Assembly (NCBI GenBank): GCA_963699175.1
Contig: OY969418.1
Coordinates: 992,001 to 1,056,000, forward strand
Direction of reading: 5' to 3'
Length of the DNA stretch: 64,000 bases
From: JACPYM01 sp963699175
GTDB lineage: Bacteria > Acidobacteriota > Blastocatellia > RBC074
The notes below the pieces were generated by a model that did no database searches, was not told where the DNA came from, and worked only from the letters and a program-made list of their open reading frames with translations. A program made the translations under genes and the position numbers. Positions 9,178-17,879 of the stretch are shown here, piece after piece; positions within the stretch are counted from its first letter, which is position 1, and the number at the start of each line of letters is the position of its first letter.

Positions 9178-9357
9178 TCACCTCCAGTCGGTCCAACCAT
9201 GCTCCTTTAACCATTGGGCTCGCATCTCTTCGGCACTCTCAAGCGTTTCTGCAACTCCAATTAGCTCCTCATCAAAATTGTAGCGAGTGTATTCTTCGAC
9301 CCGTTCGATCTCCTCGATAAGTACCTGCAAACCGAACAGAATTACTCTATACGGCAT
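9178..9357 (-). CDS. Small acidic hypothetical protein (59 aa)
   Basis: I do not recognise this protein. A strong GGAGGAG lies 6-7 bases before the ATG at 9357, which decides the start. It begins MPYRVILFGLQVLIEEIERV, is acidic and probably mostly helical, with a strand-like N-terminus, and closes WLKEHGWTDWR. No signal peptide or membrane segment is visible. It follows another small gene (9432-9632, same strand) after a 74-base gap, so the two may be cotranscribed. A toxin-antitoxin-like pair is one possibility, but no toxin motif supports it. Confidence 0.6.
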   Translation of the reverse strand: MPYRVILFGLQVLIEEIERVEEYTRYNFDEELIGVAETLESAEEMRAQWLKEHGWTDWR

Positions 9358-9431
9358 AAGTTTCTCCTCCAATCACAGCGCGCACAAAAATTTGCACCTA
9401 TCCGAGCGGCTGTGGTTCGGATATGCGCAAA

Positions 9432-9632
9432 CTATTTCTCTAGCCGCTCATACTCTGCCAATTCCATTTGCAATGTTTCAAGCTGGCTCGCGATGGCATC
9501 GCGCTGTGCTTTGATAAGGTGCGGATGCACCTGCGAATGCTTGGCTAGATTCAGATCGTATTCGTCCAAAGCACGGGCGAACTTCTCTGCCTGAATCTTC
9601 GTGATGCGATATTGTCTTGCGCTGCGAATCAT
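9432..9632 (-). CDS. Small regulator-like protein (66 aa), YRITK/AQRDAI type
   Basis: This short protein begins MIRSARQYRITKIQAEKF and contains HPHLIKAQRDAIASQLETL. The pattern matches, from memory, small proteins that also occur as N-terminal segments in front of XRE-type HTH domains in Acidobacteria and Cyanobacteria; here the HTH part is absent. The start is set by AGGAAAG five bases before the ATG at 9632; an upstream GTG lacks an SD. It is predicted helical, possibly coiled-coil, and cytoplasmic. It is the first gene of a possible two-gene unit with 9178-9357. Its function is unknown; an antitoxin-like or regulatory role is a guess. Confidence 0.6.
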   Translation of the reverse strand: MIRSARQYRITKIQAEKFARALDEYDLNLAKHSQVHPHLIKAQRDAIASQLETLQMELAEYERLEK

Positions 9633-9676
9633 CTCTTTCCTATGAGTGTGCACGCAAAACTGCGCGCGGTGGTGCA

Positions 9677-9750
9677 GTACGGGGAGCGTGAGCGACCTGA
9701 ACCCTAATCAAGTGCGCAGGGGAGGCACAGGTCGCTCACGCTCCCCGTAC
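9677..9750. repeat. 23-bp-arm perfect inverted repeat
   Basis: Arms 9677-9699 and 9728-9750 are exact reverse complements (GTACGGGGAGCGTGAGCGAC at the outer end) around a 28-base loop. The hairpin ends 12 bases beyond the 3' end of the transporter gene and lies upstream of the small gene at 9632, so it could act as a terminator for the former. There is no T-run. It resembles the other long intergenic palindromes in this window. Confidence 0.85.
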
Positions 9751-9762
9751 CGCAAAGAACAC

Positions 9763-10542
9763 CTACCACAACAACCCACTCACAAACCCAATCTCATACA
9801 TCATCCAAATCCCAAACCCAAAACTAAAACACCCAGCCAGCAACCGCACCGTCCGATACGTCCCAGCAAAGCGGGCCGCAGTGAAATAAGCGGGCAAGCT
9901 CAGCAATGAACTCATCAGCATCATCCCGCCAATCGAGCCTATGCCAAACAACCCGATGTAGGCGAATTTGCCAAAGACCGATTGAATCGCCGCGATGCCC
10001 AGTAAGAACAAGCCTGCGCTGCCCGCCAAGCCGTGCACCATGCCTACCAGCAGCGGACGCGCGCCGAGTTTGAAACCGTGATGGCTGCGCGCCTCGTCTG
10101 TGTGTGTATGGAAGTGTGGATGGATGTGTGTGCGTGCGCCGTGTGTGTGAGCGTGAACGTGCGGCGCGCCGCCTTTGAACAATTTGTAGAACACGTTTAG
10201 CCCAAGGCCGACCAGCATCAGGGCAACACAGAATTCCAAGCCTTTCTCCAAGCGTTCGCTGATACGCACTTGCAGCAGGATGACAGCAACGCCAGCTAGC
10301 AATAATGACAAGGTATGGCCCAAGCCCCACCAGCCACCGATCAAAGTGGAACTGAGCAGACTTCTGCGTTCGCTCACGATGGTAGAAACAGCGGCGAGGT
10401 GATCGGCGTCGAGCGCGTGCCACAGACCGACGACAAAGCCACTCAACAGGATTGCGGCTAGCGGGCTGGACGGTAGCGCAGCATTTGCTGGTTCCGGCAA
10501 GACATTGAACAACACAACTGGGGGCAAAAGTTGGTAGATCAT
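9763..10542 (-). CDS. NiCoT/UreH-like metal transporter with His-rich loop
   Basis: This 259-residue inner-membrane protein probably moves Ni2+ or Co2+. The second predicted helix carries HALDADHLAAVSTI, matching the HxxxxDH signature of NiCoT and UreH-type transporters. Around residues 130-155 a cytoplasmic or periplasmic loop is packed with histidines (HVHAHTHGARTHIHPHFHTH), a likely metal trap. About six hydrophobic segments are visible, with GLAGSAGLFLLGIAAIQS and GIGSIGGMMLMSSLL as the later ones. No nickel enzyme, cobalamin gene or nickel riboswitch is nearby, so the metal is not decided by context. The start at 10542 has only a weak SD. A sulfite-exporter-like (TauE) relation is an alternative family name. 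Confidence 0.8.
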   Translation of the reverse strand: MIYQLLPPVVLFNVLPEPANAALPSSPLAAILLSGFVVGLWHALDADHLAAVSTIVSERRSLLSSTLIGGWWGLGHTLSLLLAGVAVILLQVRISERLEKGLEFCVALMLVGLGLNVFYKLFKGGAPHVHAHTHGARTHIHPHFHTHTDEARSHHGFKLGARPLLVGMVHGLAGSAGLFLLGIAAIQSVFGKFAYIGLFGIGSIGGMMLMSSLLSLPAYFTAARFAGTYRTVRLLAGCFSFGFGIWMMYEIGFVSGLLW

Positions 10543-10557
10543 CGGTTCTCAAAAATG

Positions 10558-10605
10558 CGGCGAGTGAACCAGTCAGACAAATCAGCCTGACTGGTTCACT
10601 CGCCG
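10558..10605 (-). terminator. Hairpin terminator after the TIGR03437 gene
   Basis: Arms 10558-10576 and 10587-10605 are perfectly complementary over 19 bp with a 10-base loop. The hairpin is 16 bases past the stop of the TIGR03437 gene and just before the transporter start. On the minus strand a TTTTTG run follows. It fits an intrinsic terminator. Confidence 0.7.
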
Positions 10606-10621
10606 GTTAAGGTTGAACTGC

Positions 10622-12367
10622 TTACTCTTGGACGGTGCGCTCAGCCGACCGTCCGGCCAGACCTTCGCGCCGTTCGTCACGCAGGTCGCGCAGTCTACTC
10701 ACTGGCGCGACGGCTTGCGTCTCTACGACATCGGTCAAGCTGCTTAGGCGATTGAGCGTCAGGTTGTACGCGCCAAAGCGATTCAGCTCGAAGGGCGTAC
10801 CCCAAATAATGTAAATGCCTGTGGCCGGCAACCGCTGGGTAATCCTGGAGTTGGTCGTGGCAGCGGTTTCATTATCGTTCGTGGTAATGGGGAACCCAAG
10901 CCCGGTTTCGTGCTGATACAGGAGCAAGAGCGAATCGAAGGCTGTTGAAGTCAAGCGGATGTCCACATTGTCATTCGCCGTCCCCTGGAACCAATAGGCA
11001 TCAAAGTAGAGGCCCGTCGAAGTTTGATTGTCGGTGTTGGCAATCGAGGCGCTGATGTTCGCGCCATAAGCGATTGGTTGAATGCTGGGCTGGAAAAGGC
11101 GCAACGAGTACGCGCCCGTGCCGTCCGGCTGCACGTTTGCGCTGGAAGCGAGGATGGCGTAATCGCCCGGCGTAGGCAGCACGGCTAGCATCAACGCATT
11201 GTTATTCTCGACTCGGCCATTGCCTAAGCCACCCGATTGATCGTCCGAGCCTATTTCTACAAGCTGGTTATTGTTGATGCGGTAAAGCAGAACGGCAGGA
11301 TCGAGCAGCGAATTGCCGGTGGAACGCATATCCAGTCCCACAACGGTATTGGCTTGCGTCGTGGTGAAACGATAACCGTCAATGAAGTAGGTGTTACCCG
11401 AGCTATCTGACTTTTGAATCTGGTCATTGACCGTCAACTCACCGGTGAGAGTTTGACCGAAGGTGATAGGGGTGACATTCAGCGGTGGTATGAGCGAAAC
11501 CGGCCCCATATTGAAAGTAGGAAGGGCAGTAGCGGGAGTGGTGATCTTAGACGAGGCTGTCCCGGCGATCACTTCAACGCCTACCGAACCCAATCCCGCC
11601 AGTTCAGGTGACAAGCGATAATTGATCTGATCAAGCCCGGCGAAGCCAGGAGCCGGCCCGGCAAACAGCACGTTCTGCGGCACACCTTGCACCTTTACTG
11701 TGACAGATTCGGCCACGCCGTTGCCGTCGGTAGGATTCTGCGCGGGCACATTACGAATCCCAGTTGCAAACATAACCATGATGTTGGGCCGTTGGGTGGT
11801 GCCAGCTTCCACTACACGTTCGGTCAAATCAGGATTGAAGACGTTCGTGTTGGTCACACCGTCAAACGTCGTATAAGCTGCAATGACGCCTTGCCCAGTG
11901 CCGCGCATTGTGAAGATGCCCGGCGCGGCGCGCTGAATCGTCACCGTGCCGGTGCGCGTCGAGTTGTCGGAATTGGTCACAGTCACAGTCGCGCTGGGCG
12001 CATCCTGCAAAGTGGCTGGTATTAGTAAGTTGATTTGGGTCGAGGCGACGAAGAATAGCCCTGCGTTTACGCCGTTGATGGCCACACGCACGCCACCGAG
12101 CGTGGTCGGCAGCGGCAAACTGTTCGCGATGAAGGTGGTTTGATTGTTCTGCGTGATGAATTGACCAAAGGCCGCCCCAATCGAGTCGGGCGCAACACGT
12201 TTGTCAGGATTGAAGTTGGCCGCGTTGATCAATGTCACTTGTTGCGCTTGCGCCGCGACCATTGCAGGTCGCCAGTGATGGAAGCACAGGCCGCCCAGGC
12301 CCGTCATAAGTGCGATTAGCAAGAGCAGGCGGCTTGCCTGGTAAATTACTGTCCGATTCATTTTCAT
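10622..12367 (-). CDS. Secreted protein with TIGR03437 domain and two PPC-like domains
   Basis: The chosen start at 12367 has AGGAGA 7 bases upstream and gives 581 residues; an in-frame extension upstream lacks an SD. The N-terminus (MKMNRTVIYQASRLLLLIAL) is a signal peptide ending near AQAQQ. Next comes the TIGR03437 domain familiar from Solibacter: NAANFNPDKRVAPDSIGAAFG, LGGVRVAING and FVASTQINLLIPA. The C-terminal half has two related beta-sandwich stretches resembling bacterial pre-peptidase C-terminal (PPC) domains, each with YxFxG/YWFQG and DSLLLLYQ or DPAVLLYR motifs. No catalytic domain is visible; a surface or extracellular binding role is likely but unproven. It is divergent from the TonB receptor gene. 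Confidence 0.8.
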   Translation of the reverse strand: MKMNRTVIYQASRLLLLIALMTGLGGLCFHHWRPAMVAAQAQQVTLINAANFNPDKRVAPDSIGAAFGQFITQNNQTTFIANSLPLPTTLGGVRVAINGVNAGLFFVASTQINLLIPATLQDAPSATVTVTNSDNSTRTGTVTIQRAAPGIFTMRGTGQGVIAAYTTFDGVTNTNVFNPDLTERVVEAGTTQRPNIMVMFATGIRNVPAQNPTDGNGVAESVTVKVQGVPQNVLFAGPAPGFAGLDQINYRLSPELAGLGSVGVEVIAGTASSKITTPATALPTFNMGPVSLIPPLNVTPITFGQTLTGELTVNDQIQKSDSSGNTYFIDGYRFTTTQANTVVGLDMRSTGNSLLDPAVLLYRINNNQLVEIGSDDQSGGLGNGRVENNNALMLAVLPTPGDYAILASSANVQPDGTGAYSLRLFQPSIQPIAYGANISASIANTDNQTSTGLYFDAYWFQGTANDNVDIRLTSTAFDSLLLLYQHETGLGFPITTNDNETAATTNSRITQRLPATGIYIIWGTPFELNRFGAYNLTLNRLSSLTDVVETQAVAPVSRLRDLRDERREGLAGRSAERTVQE

Positions 12368-12893
12368 GCTTGTCTCCTGTTTACAGCTTGGAATTCGGCG
12401 CGCCGTTCGGGCACGAGTGTTAGCAGTCTTTGCCTCGTGTAGAGTTGAAAGAAAAGGCACCCAAAAAAACTCGCCCGTCCGACGCGCACGTCCAGGTCTG
12501 GCAATCAGATTGTCAATTCCTGGTTTAGTAAGTTATTGCTGGTGAAATTGCTGCATCTCCGGGGGCTAATGATGGTTCGCATTGTCAATCTACGCGGCTC
12601 TGTGCTTGCGGTCAAGCCGTGATTGAAAAACCGCCAGCTTGAACGACGGTTTGCCAATCAGCGGTTGATACGGTAGCATCACCCACAGCTTCGAATCGAA
12701 TGATTCACCCTCAAATAAATGCCGAATGGTTTAACCTCAAATAAATATCGGCGCTTTAGACTAGCTTTGCTGATAAAAAGTCCATCAATAAATTGGCGAC
12801 GTTATGAAATTAGCGGCATTCTGTAAAGACGTTAAATCTGCCTTCCCAGGCATTACTCTTCAATAGTCACCAAGGAGATAGGAGGAAAAATCT
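12368..12893. other. Divergent promoter region between surface-protein and receptor genes
   Basis: No gene is seen. This stretch is A+T-richer than its flanks. The word CCTCAAATAAAT occurs twice, 24 bases apart (about 12709 and 12733). A weak TTGCTG-N16-TAAATT pair (12767-12794) could be the promoter of the receptor gene, whose ribosome site GGAGATAGGAGG is strong. The repeated word might be an operator. Confidence 0.4.
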
Positions 12894-15800
12894 ATGCACA
12901 ATTGTCATCTCACGTTTACGCGGCAATTGGCCTTTGTATGCGGCCTGTTGCTGGCTTTCGCGTTCGCCATGCCCGTCTTCGCTCAACAAGCGGCGACGGC
13001 GACGCTCGAAGGCATCGTCACTGACCAGCAAGGCGCGGTTATTCCAAATGCCAAGCTCACGGTCAAAAATACGCAGAATGGTTTGACGCGCGACATGCAA
13101 ACCGACGGGTCGGGCGTTTACCGTTTCGTCGCGCTGCAACCCGGCACCTATGAACTGACCGTCAGCGCGCCAAATTTCAAAGAGGCCAAACAGGGCAACA
13201 TAGTTTTGACTGTCGGCCAAAAACTCAACCTGGATGTTTCACTCACGGTCGGCGGTGGCAGCGAATCGGTAAACATTTCTGCCGAAGCGCCTGTCGTCGA
13301 GACCACGCGCACTAACGTCGCTGCTTCAGTCGGCGAAAAGCAGGTCAATTCCCTGCCCGTCAATGGCCGCAACTTTTTAGACTTCGTTACGCTGACGCCC
13401 GGCGTTGTGCGCGACCCGCGTGGCGGTGACCTTTCCTTCGGTGGCCAAAAGGGCACGCTTAACAGCATTCAGATTGATGGGGTAGACAACAACAACCTCT
13501 TCTTTGGCCAATCGCTCGGACGCACCGGCTCAGGCCGCGCGCCCTATCAATTCAGTCAGGACGCTGTGCAGGAGTTCCAAGTCAACACCAACAGCTTCTC
13601 GGCAGAATTTGGACGCGCCGCTGGTGGGACGATCAATGTGATTACCAAATCGGGCGGCAACCAATTTCACGGTACGGCCTTCGAGTTCTTCCGCGACCGC
13701 TCGCTCAACGCCAACAGTCTGCGCTACGACGCCGGGCTTGAGACCTTCACCGGCGGCAGACCGGCGCTGATTCCCAACGGCTTCCGCTTCGATACGGCTA
13801 CGTCAAGCGTCGTCGGGCGTCCGGACAAACCGCCTTATCACTTCAATCAATTCGGCGGCAACCTGGGTGGCCCGATCAAGAAAGATCGTGCGTTCTTCTT
13901 CTTCAACTACGACGGACAACGCAACACGCAGCCCAACATCGTCAATGCGCTGCCCTCGCCGACCGCCACCGATCCCGCGTCGGTCGCCGGTTACAACCGG
14001 CTCGTGCCACTCGCGGGCAACTACATTCGCGGCTTCAATCAAGATGTTTATTTGGCTAAAGTGGATTGGCAGCTCGATGCGGCGAATCGGCTCAGCTTCC
14101 GCTACAACCGCCAGAAATTCACCGGGGTAAATCTTGAAAGCAATGGCGCAACTGTGGCGCAGGAACACAGCGGCAACAGTCTGGTGACTACAGACTCTTT
14201 CACTGTCACGTTCAACACGGCCTTCTCGCCGCGCCTGCTTAATGAGTTCCGCACGCAGGTCGCGCGCGACCGCGAACCGGGTCTGGCCAATTCAACCAAC
14301 CCCGAAGCGGTCATCAGCAACGGTGGCCAAGCGGCGCTCACCATTGGGCGAAACAACTTCAGCCCGCGCGAGACGACCGAGAAGAAGTATCAGTTGATTG
14401 ACAACGTCTCCTATATTGCGGGCGCGCACAGTCTAAAAGGCGGCGTTGACGTCAACCTCGAACGGATCAAGAACTTCTTCCCTGGCTTCGAGGGCGCCGG
14501 TTACACCTACACGAGCTACGCCAACTTCACTAACAACGTCGTCGCCAGTTACACGCAGGCGTTTGCCGGTGAAGGCACATCCGGCTTCGCGACGTTTCCC
14601 AATTTCAACGAGTACGGCTTCTTCGCACAAGACGACTGGCGCGCGCGCAAGAGCCTGACGATCAACCTTGGCCTGCGCTATGACATACAGCAGATGAGGC
14701 AAGGGCCGACGCGCAATCCGAGTCCGTCGTTGGCCGCTGCGGGTATTGATACCTCGCGCGTCAACAATGACCACAACAATGTGGCCCCGCGTTTCGGCTT
14801 TGCCTGGAGCCCGTCGAAGAACGACCGACTGGTGGTACGTGGTGGTTATGGCCTCTTCTACGGTCGCACGCCGTCTATCGCCATTGGTACGGCGCACTCC
14901 AACAACGGTCTCAACTCGATCAGCATCACGCTGACCAATCCGACTGGGCTTGTTTACCCGTTCCGTTTCAGCAGCCTCGCTGACATTCGAGCGCGTGGTG
15001 GGCAGCCACCAGCGGCAAACCTGTTCGTCTTCGAGCGCAATTACCAGCAGCCTTACACAATGCAGGGCAGCCTGGGGATCGAATACGGGTTGTCGAATGA
15101 TCTCTCTTTTAACGTCTCTTATCTGTCGGTGCAAGGACGCCACCTGCAACGCACGCGCGACATCAATCTGTTGCCGCCGGTGGCGACGCCGATTGCCGGC
15201 GCCATTGTCCCGACTTTCCTGCGCCATCCGGGTGCAACCACTCCGACGCGGCCCATCGGCGTGCCGAACACGACGGACATCTTCGGTCGCATCTCCGAGT
15301 TTGAGAGCAACGCCAATTCGAGCTACAACGCGCTCATCCTGCAACTCAACAAGCGTTTTGCGAAGCATTATCAATACCTCTTCGCCTACACCTTCTCGAA
15401 GGTGATTGATGACGCGCCAGACGCGACTTCGGTCGTGACCGCCAACGCGGGTGACGATGCCAAGCAAGCGCAACAGAGTTTTCTGCTCAGCGACGAACGC
15501 GGCCCAGGTAACTCCAACACTCCGCATCGCGTGGTGGTGAGTGGGTTGTGGGACTTGGACTACTTCAAAGGCCACGGCCCAGCGCGCGTGATTCTGGGAG
15601 GGTGGCAGGTCAGCGGCATCTTACAGGCCAGCAGTAATCTACCCTTCTCGGCGCGGCTCGCGGCTAACGTTGATCTCAACAACGACAGCAATCGCAACTC
15701 GGATCGCGCGCCAGGCTTTGGGCGCAATTCGTTTTACCAGGATCACTTCGTCACCTTCGATTTCCGCACGACGAAATCCTTCAACCTTACCGAGAAGCTC

Positions 15801-15998
15801 CGGCTGCAATTCATTGCCGAGTTTTTCAATCTCTTCAATCACGTCAACATCCCTGGCACACTGGTCAACGGCCAGTTATACAACGTTACGGGCGTGAATA
15901 CGGCGGCGGTGGCGCTGACGCGGCGCAACGATTTCGGTAATCCGCGCGGCGCGGCTGACCCACGCATCGGACAGTTGGCGCTTAAGCTGACTTTTTAA
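12894..15998 (+). CDS. Oar-like TonB-dependent outer-membrane receptor
   Basis: This 1034-residue protein has a signal peptide (cleavage near FAQQA), then a carboxypeptidase-regulatory Ig-like domain (LEGIVTDQQGAVIPNAKLTV, YRFVALQPGTYELTV), a plug region (SVGEKQVNSLPVNGRNFLDF, IQIDGVDNNN, FGRAAGGTINVITKSGGNQFHG) and a long beta-barrel ending in the aromatic-terminated strand IGQLALKLTF. This is the Oar/SusC-like architecture abundant in Acidobacteriota; the substrate is unknown, possibly an oligosaccharide or peptide. The start is set by AGGAGATAGGAGG. No SusD partner is adjacent, so it looks like a stand-alone receptor. A perfect hairpin follows the stop. Confidence 0.92.
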   Translation: MHNCHLTFTRQLAFVCGLLLAFAFAMPVFAQQAATATLEGIVTDQQGAVIPNAKLTVKNTQNGLTRDMQTDGSGVYRFVALQPGTYELTVSAPNFKEAKQGNIVLTVGQKLNLDVSLTVGGGSESVNISAEAPVVETTRTNVAASVGEKQVNSLPVNGRNFLDFVTLTPGVVRDPRGGDLSFGGQKGTLNSIQIDGVDNNNLFFGQSLGRTGSGRAPYQFSQDAVQEFQVNTNSFSAEFGRAAGGTINVITKSGGNQFHGTAFEFFRDRSLNANSLRYDAGLETFTGGRPALIPNGFRFDTATSSVVGRPDKPPYHFNQFGGNLGGPIKKDRAFFFFNYDGQRNTQPNIVNALPSPTATDPASVAGYNRLVPLAGNYIRGFNQDVYLAKVDWQLDAANRLSFRYNRQKFTGVNLESNGATVAQEHSGNSLVTTDSFTVTFNTAFSPRLLNEFRTQVARDREPGLANSTNPEAVISNGGQAALTIGRNNFSPRETTEKKYQLIDNVSYIAGAHSLKGGVDVNLERIKNFFPGFEGAGYTYTSYANFTNNVVASYTQAFAGEGTSGFATFPNFNEYGFFAQDDWRARKSLTINLGLRYDIQQMRQGPTRNPSPSLAAAGIDTSRVNNDHNNVAPRFGFAWSPSKNDRLVVRGGYGLFYGRTPSIAIGTAHSNNGLNSISITLTNPTGLVYPFRFSSLADIRARGGQPPAANLFVFERNYQQPYTMQGSLGIEYGLSNDLSFNVSYLSVQGRHLQRTRDINLLPPVATPIAGAIVPTFLRHPGATTPTRPIGVPNTTDIFGRISEFESNANSSYNALILQLNKRFAKHYQYLFAYTFSKVIDDAPDATSVVTANAGDDAKQAQQSFLLSDERGPGNSNTPHRVVVSGLWDLDYFKGHGPARVILGGWQVSGILQASSNLPFSARLAANVDLNNDSNRNSDRAPGFGRNSFYQDHFVTFDFRTTKSFNLTEKLRLQFIAEFFNLFNHVNIPGTLVNGQLYNVTGVNTAAVALTRRNDFGNPRGAADPRIGQLALKLTF

Positions 15999-16010
15999 CC
16001 GCCTGAACCG

Positions 16011-16045
16011 CTTGTCAGTAGCTTGTTGACCAAGCTACTGACAAG
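16011..16045 (+). terminator. Hairpin after the TonB receptor gene
   Basis: Arms 16011-16025 and 16031-16045 (CTTGTCAGTAGCTTG and its complement) pair perfectly with a TTGAC loop, 13 bases after the receptor stop. There is no U-tract, so Rho-independent efficiency is uncertain. Confidence 0.65.
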
Positions 16046-16245
16046 CCCGCCAGCATTGCATCAAGTAAAGACGCTAGCCTCAGTGGCTGTCTTAATTCAA
16101 GACGCCTGAAACTGATTTAACGAGACCTGCCTAATTTCGCCTGTCTGCCATCTGCCTGATTTCAACTGTCCGTGGTCATTTAATAGGTTGATGCTGAAGT
16201 TGGCATATCACTTGCCCCTATTTCCTTAAGATCACAACAAGGCTT

Positions 16246-16500
16246 ACGTCTTCACTGAGGGCGGGCTTTGTTGTACAGGTACTGATAGAAAGGTATGGCT
16301 TAGTCGTTTTTGCCGCATAGCGGCGCTTGAATTTAGCCGTGGGTGTTCAACCCACGGTAAGTGTACGCAGCAAGTTTCGCATCGCGTCAGCGATGCTTGA
16401 TTCAAGCGTCGCTGACGCGACGCAGGGTTGCTGGTTGAGCTTACCCGGCGTTGGAAACGCCGGGCTAAAATCAGGTCGCCGCTACGCGGCTGCAAAAACA
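16246..16500. repeat. Compound palindromic intergenic repeat
   Basis: Within the 556-base gap after the receptor gene, several nested hairpins sit in a row: GCCGTGGGTGTTCAACCCACGG (split across a short loop, about 16334-16356), GCATCGCGTCAGCGATGC with GCGTCGCTGACGCGACGC (about 16379-16424), and CCCGGCGTTGGAAACGCCGGG (about 16444-16464). The outer ends, CGCATAGCGGCG and CGCCGCTACGCG, also pair. Open frames here read through the hairpins and are not genes. It resembles dispersed REP/BIME-like elements seen in large Acidobacteriota and Planctomycetes genomes. Confidence 0.6.
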
Positions 16501-16554
16501 TAGCCTTACATTTTTACACTACCGTTGTACACAGATCAGAAGGAGGTAAAGGTT

Positions 16555-16833
16555 ATGAACTTTGGCAGATTTAGCCCCGTGCAGGGCATTGTGATGATTG
16601 CAGTGATCGGACTGGTGTTGTTCTTTGGCGGCTTCTTGATCGCTCGCTCGACTGCGGCAGGCCCGGAGAAGCCCAAGCACGAAGCTGGGCGTTATCAATT
16701 TCTACAAGTCGGCGATACGGTCGCAGCGATTGATACTTATACAGGAGAGACCTACGCGATTGATGGAAACACGCGAGCCTGGACGCTGCTAGCTCCGGCG
16801 TTACCCGCCAGGGAATCCAGAATCACGAAGTAA
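16555..16833 (+). CDS. Small membrane-anchored hypothetical protein (92 aa)
   Basis: I do not recognise the family. GGAGG 9 bases before the ATG at 16555 sets the start. Residues about 10-29 (GIVMIAVIGLVLFFGGFLIA) form one transmembrane helix or uncleaved signal anchor. The soluble tail holds a short motif, VGDTVAAIDTYTGETYAIDG, reminiscent of a single beta-propeller-like blade seen in tail-anchored Acidobacteriota proteins. The gene stands alone between repeat-rich spacers. Confidence 0.6.
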   Translation: MNFGRFSPVQGIVMIAVIGLVLFFGGFLIARSTAAGPEKPKHEAGRYQFLQVGDTVAAIDTYTGETYAIDGNTRAWTLLAPALPARESRITK

Positions 16834-17098
16834 AAACTTCGGCAGTGGCGCAAGGTGGTGAGTTTAGAGTACCGGCTTCAGCCGGCTGGGCTGGTCAATG
16901 AAAGCTTCCGCCTGCAGGCGGGACTCCAAACGTTCGCTCCCGCTTACACCACTACCAAAACTTCTTCGGACAGGCACCACCTTCCTGCGCGCCAAGCTGG
17001 CAATTGTGCCCAAATTGGACACGCGCATCCCACCCCAAGTTTGGCGCGCAAGGACATGTGCGTGCTCAATAAATTACACTTGCCACACATCCGTCCTT
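16834..17098. other. Repeat-rich spacer between convergent genes
   Basis: No gene is seen. GGCTTCAGCCGGCTGG-type and CGCCTGCAGGCGG palindromes and a 10-bp inverted pair (16986-16995 with 17041-17050, TGCGCGCCAA) are present. Open frames across it are low-complexity translations of repeats. It separates the 92-residue gene from the oppositely oriented broken kinase-like gene and may hold bidirectional terminators. Confidence 0.4.
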
Positions 17099-17879
17099 CT
17101 ATAATTCATTCAACTGTCGAATGCGCTCACGCACCTTTCTTGTGTAAGCAGTGACTTCAGGCGGCGCATAGCCAGCGCCACGAAAGACGTCACTGATTTG
17201 TTGAGCAGAAAGCTTAGCCAGCCAACTTCCGATCCAGCGGGCGTGCGCGCGCGGAATATCTTCGCCTACATTTTCCATGCGCGTGCGCTTGTAGTAATAG
17301 GTGACGGCAACGGCATAAAGCACTGGCGGGCGACTGTTCAGCACGAAGTCCACTTCGTCAGCCTTGATGTCTTCGATGAATCTCGAGCTGATGTAGTCCT
17401 CTACATCATTCTTTGAGCGGCTCCAGTCACCGCCTGTTTTGCCAAAGGTGGCGCCGAGATCTGTCACAACGTAACGCAACTCGCGGCCCTGTAGGTCATA
17501 GATACCGTTGTTGGCCGTCTTCAGATCCCAGTTGTTGATCAGCGCCATCATGATCCGCAAGCCATCAAACTCTTTTGTGCCCATTAACGGATTGTCGAAC
17601 CAACTCCAATTCCCCGCCTTCTTGATGCCTTTGATTACCCGTTCCAACCGCGCCTCACGCACAACGTTGTTCGCCGAAACAAACTGCTGCCCACGACTCA
17701 AGTGCGGCAAGCTTTCGACACGCAGCCTGTGCAGGTAATAATCCTCATCGGCAAAGTAGCCTACGGCCCATAACAGCCGCGCGGCCGCTGTCTCCGATTG
17801 CGCTTCTTCACCGAGCTTCACTTTCCAGCGGACACCGCGCCCATCCTCGACCACAAATTTTGGGCTGGTGCCGTCTTTA
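17099..17879 (-). pseudogene. 3' part of an IS-split secreted kinase-like gene
   Basis: These codons continue exactly in frame from the 5' part at 19127-19361 once the IS and one copy of the CGTCTTTA duplication are removed; the join reads FRFIEEDK-DGTSPKFVVEDG. The restored protein would be about 335 residues. This part holds conserved-looking blocks KWKVKLGEEAQSETAAARLL, ALINNWDLKTANNGIY and YVVTDLGATFG. The last two resemble the catalytic (D-x-K-x-x-N) and metal (D-L-G) loops of atypical kinases, and I know similar uncharacterised proteins from Acidobacteriota. The IS end supplies an ATG (MNETHPLSK) in frame, but with no SD and without the signal peptide, so the product would be cytoplasmic if made at all. 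Confidence 0.8.

Noticed and set aside
9018..9200. 60-codon frame near the metY leader
   Set aside because: No ribosome site; overlaps the end of the better-supported 9178-9357 gene.
14433..15575. 380-codon open frame antisense to the TonB receptor
   Set aside because: It lies wholly opposite a well-supported gene, is Arg-rich and without family motifs, and reflects codon bias on the other strand.
16244..16501. 85-codon frame through the palindromic repeat
   Set aside because: It reads across hairpins; such translations are a by-product of the repeat.
17099..17879. HipA-like toxin
   Set aside because: The kinase-like loops differ from HipA and the intact protein had a signal peptide; no HipB partner.
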